Assembly: GCF_029931775.1 (NCBI RefSeq)
Contig: NC_079332.1
Location: 4,649,970-4,713,969, forward strand
DNA: 64,000 bases
Source: Euleptes europaea
Taxonomy: Eukaryota > Chordata > Lepidosauria > Squamata > Sphaerodactylidae
Direction of reading: 5' to 3'
The stretch's first letter is position 1, and the number at the start of each line of letters is the position of its first letter. Below the pieces are notes generated by a model. The model did no database searches and was not told the origin of the DNA. It worked only from the letters and a program-made list of their open reading frames with translations. Below, one piece after another: positions 30,150 to 40,814 of this stretch. Made by a program: the position numbers and the translations under genes.

Positions 30150-30330
30150 AGATCCCCCGCCCACGCCGCGTTTCGGCCGGAAGGACGATCTGTGTACCGC
30201 AAAATTTATTGCCCATTTGGCTTCCGCCGCCGCAGCGGCTTGAAGGATGATGTCACACACGAGCGGCTTGTCCTAGAGCCGAGCCTGGTGCGCATGCGTC
30301 GAGAGTGGCGCGAATTAAAGGGCCAGCCGG
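30150..30330. promoter_or_regulatory. CpG-rich promoter-like segment without a recognised gene
   Basis: About twenty CpGs in 180 bp, in an otherwise CpG-poor intergenic stretch. It contains an ETS site CCGGAAG (30177-30183), a CRE-like TGATGTCA (30248-30255) and a full NRF1 motif TGCGCATGCG (30289-30298). Open frames on either strand are short and match no family I know. Confidence 0.5.
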
Positions 30331-30494
30331 CCACTTTAAACCCATTAACATTTGTTATCTTTGCCGGAGATCTATTTGCAGCATCGTAAATTATTATTTT
30401 TTTAAACAAAAGCTTGCTGTTCCACCGTTTCTGTGGATTTTCACGTGCTGATCCGCAGGACACCCCAGTGACAAAACCTCAGCTTCCAACCCAT

Positions 30495-30799
30495 TGATAT
30501 TCCTTGGCCATCTTCTGGGCATGGAGTATATGGGTCACTGGGGTGTGTGTGTGGGGTGGGGGGAGGTAGTTGTGAGTTTCCTGCATTGTGCAGGGGGTTG
30601 GACTACATGACCCTGGTGGTCCCTTCCAACTCTATGATTCTATGACCTTAGGCAGATCATGAGAAAGGAGGGCACCTTGGCCACCTTCTGGGCATGTAGT
30701 GGGGGTCACTGGGGGGAGGTAGTTGTGAGTTTCCTGCATTGTGCAGGGGGTTGGACTAGATGACCCCTGGTGGTCCCTTCCAGCTCTATGATTCTATTC
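30495..30799 (+). repeat. Two successive CR1 tails
   Basis: GGCCATCTTCTGGGCATGGA to CTATGATTCTATG is followed at once by a second CCTTAGGCAGATCATGAG to CTATGATTCTATT. Confidence 0.85.
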
Positions 30800-31314
30800 C
30801 AGGAGTCCCCAACATGGCACCCATGGACTCTTTTTCTGGCACCAGCCAAATGTGTTTAGGGTTGGGGCAAGGTAGGACTTTTGCCCAGCAAGGCTTCTGA
30901 TTTACTACTGGAGATTTCATAGAATCATAGAGTTAGACGGGACCACCAGGGTCATCTAGTCCAACCCCCTGCACAATGCAGGGAATTCACAACTACCTCC
31001 CCCCCACACACACCCAGTGACCCTTACTCCATGCCCAGAAGATGGCCAAGATGCCCTCCCTCTCATCATCTGCCCAAGGTCATAGAAACAGCATTGCTGA
31101 CAGATTGGCTGTGAAGATTTCTTAAATGTTGCACTAGCGGTAGCTGCTGTTGTGGCATAAGGATCTAAACCGTGTTACCAAGTTAAGCTGTGACTATCAT
31201 TTTGTGGCTGGCTCCGCCTCCTGCAGCAACCATTTTTTGGCAGCCTTCTTGTGGCGGCGCCCACCATGCTGTGTCGGAGGTGCCTGCGGGCTCCAAAAAG
31301 TTGGGGACCCCCTG
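30800..31314. mobile_element. hAT-type MITE interrupted by a CR1 tail
   Basis: Inverted ends CAGGAGTCCCCAAC and GTTGGGGACCCCCTG. Flanking 8-mers TTCTATTC and TTCTACAC agree at six of eight. Interior has ATCATTTTGTGGCTGGCTCC and TTGTGGCGGCGCCCACCATG. Confidence 0.85.
30918..31103 (-). repeat. CR1 tail nested in the MITE
   Basis: ATAGAATCATAGAGTTAGAC to CATAGAAACAGCATTGCTGA, opposite in orientation to the CR1 tails just left of the MITE. Confidence 0.85.
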
Positions 31315-31322
31315 TTCTACAC

Positions 31323-32280
31323 CCGCACCATACCCGCTGCAACCGTGACAGATATGCAGGTGAAGACAATGATCACAAACCCACGTGTGTAATTTTAACA
31401 CCAAAGTTGTTAAGCATAAACTCACAACAACTCGTATTTGGGCTGCAGAAACTTTTATCAATTAAAATCCCAGTTATGGATCACATTATCAATTATCAGT
31501 CAGGTAATATGTTTTTACTTATGCAAATAGGTTTTCTCATACTGGGTTTCCGTTGATCTTTGAAATGATAAAAGCTTGCTGGTCCTTGCAACCTAACCCC
31601 CATACAGCAATGCCTGTTATTTATCAATAATTTCATTCTTCAGTTTAAGATATTGAAGGTAAAAATTCCATACCGACTTCCCAAGAACGTAAGGCACAAA
31701 GCATTGTTGAATTGTTGAATTCAAAGCATTGTTGAATCTGTGATTGCATTGTTGCATTGTTTTCTTGTGCGTCGGCCTCTTTTCCTTATTTTAGACATTC
31801 TGCATTGTCAAAACAAACCCGCCGAGCAAAATTAAGACAGAAAAAAAGAAAGCTATTTCTAGCACAGCATCACACGGTGTTTTTTGGAATAATACAGCAC
31901 CAGAGAAGGTATCATTACGCACCAGGGATATTTATTGTGCCTTTATTTAGCTGCCAAGTTAAAAAAAAAAAACTAGTTCAGGTCCAAATATGGCAATGGA
32001 AATGTGTTACACAAAGTAAATATAAAGGAGGAATTAAAATAACACCAAGGTGGTGAACACCGCCCCACACACACAACACAGAACATATGCAATACCACTG
32101 AGAAACATGCGATTCTGGGCCAAATTATAAAATGCACAGCCACCTGTCTATATTTTCTCCCAGGTTCTCTTTTTACAATGAAAGAGACCGCAAATTTCAG
32201 TGGATGGGATCTCCTTCTATGGCTACTGCGGCTGTTTCTCACATGGATGGGGGAAAGATGCCATTGAGAACCACTGAGGG
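31323..32280. other. Intergenic, A/T-rich
   Basis: Small direct repeats of GCATTGTTGAATT near 31700-31760; no gene seen. Confidence 0.4.
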
Positions 32281-32370
32281 ATGCTGCTTAGCACGCTGGG
32301 AGAGCCACGTTCAAGCAGTTCACTGGCTGCCCTCACAGGGTTGTTGTTAGGCTAAAACAGGAGAAGGGGA
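32281..32370 (+). repeat. SINE-C fragment
   Basis: GCTGGGAGAGCCACGTTCAA and CCTCACAGGGTTGTTGTTAG. Confidence 0.5.
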
Positions 32371-32425
32371 GAACAATCTATGCCCCTCTGAGGAAATCAT
32401 AGGAACAGGTTTCTTTAAAATAATT

Positions 32426-32552
32426 GAACACATGAAGCTGCCTTCTACTCAGACCGGCAGCGGCTCTCCAGGGTCTCAGGCAGAGGTCTTTAACCTGGGA
32501 CCTTCTGCATGCCAAGCAGATGCTCTACCACTGAGCCATGGCCCCTCCCTCT
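32426..32552 (-). repeat. SINE-B copy with internal deletion
   Basis: CACATGAAGCTGCCTTCTAC directly joins CTCAGACCGGCAGCGGCTCT, and about 40 bp around CATCACCTACCTGCC are missing. Confidence 0.85.
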
Positions 32553-33007
32553 TCCTCCGATCTGGTGCAGCGTCCCAAGAAAAAGCCCCTCCGATCTCCA
32601 GCAAAACTGCACCAGAGGGATTGGATTGTGGCAGAAAAATGGAAAAGAAACTCAGCGGCAACTTGAAGACTAAAGTAATTGATTATTTTGTTATGCTTCT
32701 GCTGGAATAAAATTGCGTTAGCTTTTAAAGAGCCACTGGACTCCCATTTAAAATTACCTGAAAGTGCTGAAAGCCACCTCTGCTTTCTGAGAGCAGACAC
32801 AGTATGGTGTTTTCAAGCCCATGCTGCCTTGAGGTCTAGAAACTTGTGCCTTTTTTAACAAAAGCATAGGCAGAAAGGGAAAATGACATTAGAGACCCAT
32901 GATCAGTGGGAGTATGCCACCCTATGTTCCAATATGATGGGCGGACACATGCACCCACTAAAGATCCGGTTCTTCCAAGAAACCAGACAAAGAATATTAA
33001 AAATAAA

Positions 33008-33358
33008 GTGGTAAAGATGGAAAATACATTCCTTTGAAATGTGGTGTTGGAGGAGAGGGTTACGGATACCGTGGACAGCCAAAAAAACAAATCAGTGGGT
33101 TATAGATCAAATCAAGCCTGAACTGACCCTAGAAGCCAAAATGACCAAACTGAGGCTGTCGTATTTTGGTCACGTCATGAGAAGGCAAGAGTCACTGGAA
33201 AAGACAGTCATGCTAGGAAAAGTTGAGGGCAGCAGGAAAAGAGGAAGACCCAACAAGAGATGGATGGACTCGATAAAGGAAGCCACAGCCCTCAATTTGC
33301 AAGATCTTAGCAAGATAGGATATTTTGGAGGACTTTCATTCATAGGGTCGCCATGATT
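33008..33358 (+). repeat. RTE/BovB LINE 3' end
   Basis: Translation [20 protein letters not shown] and [20 protein letters not shown]; ends abruptly after GGGTCGCCATGA without the CA tail. Confidence 0.9.
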
Positions 33359-33535
33359 CTGTTAATATCCCCCTTTCCACCACGGAGGCTTGCAGGATGA
33401 CCTTGGGCCGGTCACGCTCAGCCTCACCTACCTCACAGGGTTTCCTGTGAGGATAAAACAGAGGAAGAGAGAATGATACTATGAACTGCTTTGGGTTCTT
33501 AACCGGGGAGCAAAACAGGATATAAATATCTAATT
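33359..33535 (+). repeat. SINE-C copy, head missing
   Basis: GACCTTGGGCCGGTCACGCT, CCTACCTCACAGGG and GGATATAAATATCTAATTA tail. Confidence 0.75.
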
Positions 33536-34504
33536 AACATTTTTTAAAAATCTATACTGGGAGTCTCTGTTGCATGCTGCAAAGACCCCCTTTTGGCTGT
33601 AGGGACTCCTGAAAACTGCCTTTCCAGGTTTTTCTGCCACCTTGAAGGGCTGCCGGAGGAAAGGGGCTTGTCGTAACGTGGCCCACTTTCCACTCCATCC
33701 TGGCTCAGGTTGTCCAAGAGGCACTGATGGCTCACCTGCCAGTTGCTATAGCTACGAGAGTAGGGGGGGTCTCGGGGGAAGGACAGCAGGGGCTGCAGCC
33801 TCCAAAGCCCCACTGGCTACCCAAAGGAAAGGCAGGATGAATTGCCTAGCAACGGGGCTCGCTTGGGAAGGAGAATGCCAGGCAGCTGAGAAACACCGCC
33901 CACCAACGAGCGGGCGCTGAAACCCAGAGGGCAAAGCTAGATCTCCCAAGTGAGCCGGAAAAATAGGGGCCGCTCCCCCTTCATTGCCCTGGATTACAAG
34001 ATCCCCCGCTTAATGTCCCCCCCCTTGGTATCTTAGCAGTCTGAACAGCCCAGCTCTGTTGTATCACCAAACGCAGATGCCATTAAGTACCAAAAAAGCG
34101 GGATAGGAAGAGCACCGTCGAAAGCAAATTCTTTACAGCCAGCCAAGGGTAATGCAATTAAATGTTCACTGCTGTGAACGGCAGTAAAACCGGGGGTGGG
34201 GGGCGGGGGGAAATCAAAGAACGGCATCCTGAGGATTCGGGGACAGGAGGCAAGAAAAAAGGCTATTTTTAGGGCTGCTTCTGCCTGGTGCAAGGTGTTA
34301 CATCAAGGTGATGCAGAGGCTGAGATAATGTGACTTCACGCAGATGAGCCGTTGTATAATTAACGGGGCTCTGATGCCTCAGGAGCGGAGAGAAAACACA
34401 GCAGGTGGGTCCCGGTCACACAATGCAGATTGCGTACCAAAATCTAAATTTTCATTAAAATAAAAAAGCAAGTTTCTAGTCCATATGATGCGAAGAGGTG
34501 TGGA
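33536..34504. other. Intergenic, nothing recognised
   Basis: No gene or repeat that I can name. Confidence 0.4.
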
Positions 34505-34955
34505 AGCTTATGTGTGTGTTAAGTGCCGTCAAGTCGCATCCGACTCATGGTAACCCTATGAATCAATGTCCTATCTTTGACAGCCTTGCTCAGATCTTGC
34601 AAACTGAGGGTTGTGGCTTCCTTTATTGAGTCAATCCATCTCTTGTTGGGTCTCCCTCTTTTCCTGCTGCCCTCAACTTTTCCTATAATGATTGTCTTCT
34701 CCAGTGCCTTCTCATAATGTGACCAAAATATGACAGCCTCGGTTTAGTCATTTTAGCTTTTAGGGTCAATTCAGGCTTGATTTGATCTATAACCAACTGA
34801 TTTGATTTTTTGGCCATCCACAGTATCCGAAACCCTCTCCTCCAACACCACATTTCAAAAGAATCTACTTTCTTCCTATCAGCTTTCTTCAATGTCCAGC
34901 TTTCACACCAATACATAGTAAGGAAGCTTATAGTCAACACCTTTTTAAGATACTA
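34505..34955 (-). repeat. RTE/BovB LINE 3' end
   Basis: Tail GTTAAGTGCCGTCAAGTCGC at left; minus-strand translation [20 protein letters not shown] then MWCWRRGFRILWMAKKSNQL. Confidence 0.9.
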
Positions 34956-37206
34956 AAGACTACAAGGATGACTAGCAGAACAACCACCCTTCACAGTGCT
35001 TTTAACGCTTGGCGATACTTGAACGCAGAATCCTCCTACGAAGTTTCCTAAACTGGCCCAGCAAGCAGAAAATCTCACAGAAACAAATGTACATTTTTAA
35101 AAGCCAGTAAAATAATAAATTGCCCAAGAGTTCAAAGTATTAAGTCACAATAAGAAAAAGAGAAGGTTGGAACCTGCGGATCGGTTCCTCTATGGGTGGC
35201 AGGCTACCAGGTTGCATCGGCCGGCAGCTCCTGATGGCTGGATAAAAACTCTCCTGTTAGCCCCTCATATGTGTGGAATGCAACACACAGCAACTTAGAA
35301 AATAAATCAGCCCAGCAGCACAGAAATTCCAAAACCCACGTGGAGCCCTCATAATTTCTTCAATAGTTTTGCAATGACTTCCCCCCCCCTTCTACACATC
35401 AATCCAGCGTGTTTTTGCAATCGACAACATTTTTACTCTATGCAAAAGGAATAAAAGGATATAACTCAGACATCAAGAAGAGCAACGTTTAAAAGGAACA
35501 AAAACAGGACTTTTCAGTTTCTCAAAACATTGTTACCGTAAAGTTGCTGTTACTCAAACCGGTGCCCCGCAGGTGGGCCTACAAGTAGACGTGACAAGTT
35601 TTTCTTCTCTTCAAAAATGTGCAGGTCATGGGAAGTTTCAAGACTTTTAAAAGGCATCCTGTCTCCTGCACTAGACGCGGAACATGCCCTTCTGGTCTTT
35701 TTTTGCCTCGATCTACCTCTCTAAGGTCCTGCGATACAAATCAGACCATTGGGTGCATAGGAACATTGATCCGGCAACCGAGAGAAGAGGACATTCAAGA
35801 AACGCGTCTCTGTCAAAGGGGTGTAGCTAAGCTTTCACAGTGAGTGTCCCCCCCACACACACACACGCAACATGTACTGATGAAGTCCAGTCAGGACAAT
35901 TTCCTGCCTGCGGTCCTATGGGATGAGCTCGCCCAGAATCGATGCCTGGCTTGGATTGCTTTACACAAATCCAACATGCTAAAAAAATCTGGCAATCTTC
36001 AGAGAACATTTCTAACTCCCAAGACATTGGGCTGCTGACCTATGTCAGCAACAGCGGCTCAGATCCCACAATTTGCTTCGCTTCCCCCTGACAAAAACAT
36101 TTCCAGCAGAGAAAAGCACCTTTGAGATCAGAATGGACCCAGGAAATGCCCGTGTCCAACTCAGAGCCTTCAAACAGCAGGTAGAGACCCGGATGTGGTC
36201 ATCAGCCTTAAACTACTGCCCCAAACTCAGCTATTCCCAGAGCGATGAACGCAAGGGTCTCTCAAGGCAGAGGGCTGTTTTGAGGAGTGACCCAAAACAC
36301 ACTCAAGGATCAAGGAAGACACAGGACTCCCCCTTGGGATTATCACACACAGACACACACACTTCAGCAATCAAACCAGTACTCAAACTACAAGCCGGAC
36401 CAAAATTATTTCAAAAGGGATTTATTAGACAAAAAATAGAGAATCCACACAAGGACGGCTCCCCTCACCCTCCAGTAGGGGAAAAAACAGCATTGGAGAA
36501 AGGGCAAAATCACCCTGTATGATACAGACCCACAAAGATGAAAGGCTAAGAAAATTAAGGCTACTTGGAGAGATATTCAACGCACGTGTGCACACCTTAC
36601 CTTGAGAAAGGTCCAAGCAGAGAACTTGGCAGACAAGCTACCAGGCCACAAGGATTTGCAAATATTTAAAGCCAAGCCACATGAGATTCTAGTAATCACA
36701 GAGGAAGCCACAAACGTTCTTCCGAATACCACCCCAGACAATCCCAAATACGACAAAGCTTGTGACCAAGAACATAAAAACTCCATAAGCTCCTAGTTCC
36801 TTTATCCATCAAACCTGCTCTCCCATAACTCTAAGGGTTCAACCCACCTTACAATTTCTTCTGTTTTTTTTTCTTTCAGACAATGACTTTTATTTTGGTA
36901 AATGCAGCCTCTGGGATTGCTTTCTCAAGGAGGAGAATTACAGTGGGGGGGGTTACTTTAATGATTTCCTCCCCTGCCGTTTTCTTACTGAAAAAAAGCA
37001 GCACTTTGATATATATGTATAGACAGGAACAGTCTTATTGACCCAAATCAGTCAAATAGCCCAGTGCAAAAGGTAACCTAGTCTTTCAAAACGCAATTCA
37101 GAAACTAAAACAGCGGAGCAGCCGGATGGAACTGTTTATCCATCACTATTCTGCATCTCGGTATGCCTGACAACGAAGCAGTTGGTTGTCTTTTTATTAA
37201 TTATCT
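34956..37206. other. Intergenic, nothing recognised
   Basis: The longest repeat-poor stretch between the genes. Open frames are short (at most ~150 codons) and match no family. No CpG island. Confidence 0.45.
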
Positions 37207-37740
37207 TTGTGTGTGTTAAGTGCCGTCAAGTCATTTCCGACTCATGGCGACCCTATGAATCAATGTCCTGCAAAGTGTCCTATCCTTAACAGCCTTGCTC
37301 ATATCTTGCAAATTGAGGGCTGTGGCTTCCTTTATAGAGTCCATCCATCTCTTGTTGGGTCTTCCTCTTTTCCTGCTGCCTTCAACTTTTCCTAGCATGA
37401 TTGTCTTTTCCAGTGACTCTTGCCTTCACATAATATGTCCAAAGTATGACAGCCTCAGTTTAGTCATTTTAGCTTCTAGGGTCAGTTCAGGCTTGATTTG
37501 ATCTAAAACCCACAGATTTGTTTTTTTGGCAGTCCAGGGTACCCGTAACACTCTCCTCCAACACCACATTTCAAAAGAATCTACCTTCTTCCTATCCGCT
37601 TTCTTCATTGTCCAGCTTTCACACCCATACATAGTAATATGGAATACGATGGCATGAATTAACCTGATCTTGGTGGCCAGTGACACATCCTTACACTTCA
37701 GAATCTTTTCTAGCACCTTCATGGCTGTCCTTCCCAGTCT
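37207..37740 (-). repeat. RTE/BovB LINE 3' end (longest copy)
   Basis: Minus-strand translation from LRLGRTAMKVLEKILKCKDV through LATKIRLIHAIVFHITMYGC to [13 protein letters not shown], then the shared tail. Confidence 0.93.
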
Positions 37741-37741
37741 C

Positions 37742-38219
37742 AATGTTAAACACATGTAATATAAGACATTCACAATCATACAGCAAATATCCTTGTACCT
37801 AATACACAACAAGAAACTTCAAAAAAAGTCCACAAACAATTATCTCCTTGAGAACATTGTCCGTACAGCTTGCTCTCCCCGGAGTGCAATGAATCAATGC
37901 TGGACTTTAATCCTAGGTGCAAAGTCGTAAATCCAAAGGTTCCTTGTAACGATGAACTGTAAAAACTGTGCACCCTCCAAATGGACTAGACAAGGATCCG
38001 GGTATAACCCTGTTTCGACAGAGTCTTCGTCAGGATTCAGCATGGACTGCTACGTAGCCTGTTCTCATGTTGATTGGAACAGAGAGAGCAAGCTGTATGG
38101 ACAATGTTCTCAAGCAGATATTTGTTTGTGGACTTTTTCTGAGGTTTCTTGTTGTGTATTAGGTACAAGGATATTTGCTGTATGATTGTGGATGTCTTAT
38201 ATTACACATGTTTAACATT
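37742..38219. repeat. Long inverted repeat (two ~135-bp arms)
   Basis: Left arm 37742-37877 and right arm 38085-38219 are near-perfect reverse complements (for example ACAGCAAATATCCTTGTACC against GGTACAAGGATATTTGCTGT). The ~205-bp spacer has CCCTGTTTCGACAGAGTCTT. Confidence 0.9.
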
Positions 38220-39299
38220 TTCTAAATATTGTGGTAGCAAGTTCTTCACTGCTGTTCTTTGATTCTACCTTCCTAACAGCAGGCTAAATCTTTTTTGTTG
38301 TATTTTTATTATGTACTGACGATTCTCTCTGTGTGTCAATCTGGGCTGATCTATGATCGAAACAAATACAGATTGCTTGATTGGGGGGGGGGGGAACACC
38401 CAAAAACCCTGAAACACTGCCTTGGTTTTCAGGGCCCCAAGCAGAGGTCTCTCTCACCACCTATTACCCAATCCTTTAAATGCAGGTGTCAGGGATCAAA
38501 CCTGGGGCCTTCTGCACGCAAAGCATTGAGAACCGGGCCATTTCCCAAGCGGTTTACACCCTTATTGGAGAAAATGTGCTACCACATATAATTATTTCTC
38601 CAGCAGGGGTAAAAGCAGGTAAGGAATCACCTGTTTCCCCCAGCCAAAAAAAACAGCAGGGAGGAAATTCTCCTTCGAGATAAAGCAACCCCACAGGTTG
38701 TCTTTGGGAAATCAACACTGAAGAAATCCTAAGATGTAGCTGAGCTCTAAGAGGCATGCTCTTTAAACTGTCACTTCTGACATTGCCCGAGCCACCCTGC
38801 TGTAAGAAAAGGGGCCGGGGTGCCCACAATGGCCCCGCATAGACGTTTCTGGAAAAGCGTCTGAACGGCAGCATCCTGTCGGCAAGTCCTGCAGTCCCTG
38901 TTCATTTGTTTTGCTTTCCGTCAGTGGCCCAGACAGCTGTAAGAAAGAAGAGGACAGCGGATCAGGCCTGGGAGATCCAAAGCAAATAGGCAGAAGCAAG
39001 ATCTGGAGCGTCCAGGCAGCAAGACCTTCCACCAGACATGTAAGACAATCTTATTTTGGAACCGGCGTAGCGGCTTCCGGATTGCTCAAAGATTTTGCAG
39101 TTCGGCCGGGAATAAAACTGCTTAACGGGCATCAGTGACACATAAAGAAAGGAAGTGTTAATTGAGGGCGCCATATATCTCCCCCCCGCCTTAAGAACAG
39201 AACCCGTCAAAAGACAATCCAGAAACCCCAGCTGTTCATGCATTTTAGTTATAAAACGCCACATAAATAAATCCATCAGATGAGCAATTTAGGTTACTG
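38220..39299. other. Intergenic
   Basis: A worn SINE-B-like piece at 38420-38525 (CAGGGATCAAACCTGGGGCC); otherwise nothing recognised. Confidence 0.45.
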
Positions 39300-39420
39300 A
39301 TGCAAGCTGAACGTCACAAGGAAGACTCTGCAGAGGCAGACAATGGCAAACCACCTCTGCTTAATAATTTGCCTTGAAATCTCTATGGAGTCGCCATAAG
39401 AGTCGCTATATACCCACACA
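39300..39420 (+). repeat. 5S-type SINE 3' fragment
   Basis: GACAATGGCAAACCACCTCT, TTGCCTTGAAATCTCTATGG and GTCGCCATAAGAGTCGC. Confidence 0.55.
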
Positions 39421-39942
39421 GGTAGCTTGCTGAAAAAAATGTTAACTTTTATGTTTAGGGAAGGAAGTTTCTTGTCCTCATGGTTACAGAATTTCAAAAT
39501 GCTGTGCCGAAGTTTCTGAAGGACCAGAAAGAGTGGGAAAGGAAAGTGACACAAACCCGACATATTTAATTCACTTGGTTTCTAAGCACCACAGGCAGCT
39601 CTGTCCAGCTTTTGCACATTTTGAGTGTGGTACACACAGAACGGGAACCGTAAGAATAAAAGCAGCTGCTGACTCAGTGCCAGCCGTGCTCGCGAAAAGA
39701 TGTAAAGCTGTGTTCACTGCACATGCTTGAAACATGCAGGTTAGCCGCCGTCTTCGATGTCATGACGCATTTGGGATGCAGAGCTGGGTTAGGGATAAAC
39801 TCTCTGACACGGTGCAGTTGATAGATCCTGTCTCCCCAGCCAGTGCGCCAGAAGCTACTGATTAGCCTCCGTGCAAGACACGGGCCCTGCACTCCCCCTC
39901 CTTTTGGTGCAAACCAATACAGTATTATTGCAACTATGGAGT
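39421..39942. other. Intergenic, nothing recognised
   Basis: No gene or repeat that I can name. Confidence 0.4.
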
Positions 39943-40393
39943 TAGTGGTTCCCAAAGTAGGCAGTACCACCCCCTGGGGTGGGTGGGATTACCTAGGGGG
40001 GCACTAAGAGGCAAGGGGGCAGCGGGGGGGGGGGGCGCTAGAGGTGGGCCCCTTCAACTGTGTTGTTCACTAACTTACAATAGATCAAGCTATGACACCA
40101 TGCTGGCCAATTTGGTGGAAACTATCAGAATTTTTTTACAGACTTTGAAGCGCTGGTACCGCCGGATCAAGCTCATCAGCTTTGTAGAATGCGTTTCAAC
40201 TAAAAAGTTTTAATTTGATTTTGAATAGATGCGCAATTAGTTGCTACTGTTTTGAAATTTTATTGTTATTATCTTCTTTAGCGAGTCATGCAGAGCCCTA
40301 TTTTGAATTGTGCTTTTTATAGGGTAGGGGGGCGCTGGGGTTGAGTTTGGGGAAACCGAGGGGGTGGCAGCCTGAAAAGTTTGGGAACCACTG
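39943..40393. mobile_element. hAT-type MITE downstream of DECR2
   Basis: Inverted ends TAGTGGTTCCCAAAG and GTTTGGGAACCACTG. Interior A/T-rich, ending with a GGTAGGGGGGCGCTGGGGTT stretch. A clean 8-bp target duplication could not be assigned. Confidence 0.75.
40259..40264 (-). terminator. DECR2: Candidate DECR2 poly(A) signal (AATAAA) inside a hAT MITE
   Basis: First canonical AATAAA on the minus strand after the DECR2 stop, about 335 bases downstream. It lies inside the MITE at 39943-40393. The downstream U/G-rich element is not striking, so another site may be used. Confidence 0.35.
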
Positions 40394-40596
40394 AGTTACA
40401 GCATTCCCTTGGAAGGCAAAGCAAAGAGCCCGACACTTATCCTTTGCAGTCAGCATGCACAACTGGGGCACAGAGACATTCCAGCTGCAAGACACCCCAA
40501 GGAACACGACGCAATGCAGACTCTCACCCCACAATTTCCCGACACAGGGCCTCTGCTTAGCTACGTAATCCCCACAGAGCGGGAAAGGGACGTCAC

Positions 40597-40814
40597 CTAG
40601 AGCTTAGAAGAGTGTGAGGCTATACCCAACAGAGAGGGGAAGTCGTTGGGGGTGGTCAGCCAGCTCCCCCCGTCCACCACCAGGGTCGTGCCGGTCACAT
40701 AGGAGGCCAACGGGCTCGCCAGGTACAGCACGCTGTGGGCGATCTCCGTCTTGTTGCCCATGCGCTGGAGAGGGATGGTTTGGTAGAGGCCGCTCGACTC
40801 AGCGTGGCGCCCGC
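40597..40814 (-). CDS. DECR2: DECR2 exon 9 (last coding exon, PTS1)
   Basis: Encodes [51 protein letters not shown] and the end ASHSSKL, followed by TAG at 40597-40599. SKL is the canonical type 1 peroxisomal targeting signal. Confidence 0.97.

Noticed and set aside
36073-36522. A 149-codon open frame in the intergenic region
   Set aside because: No homology, no CpG promoter and no splice support; probably chance.
37426-37812. Host gene with WCWRR and [10 protein letters not shown] motifs
   Set aside because: Identical motifs appear in seven copies with a common 3' tail; this is the BovB LINE ORF2 end.
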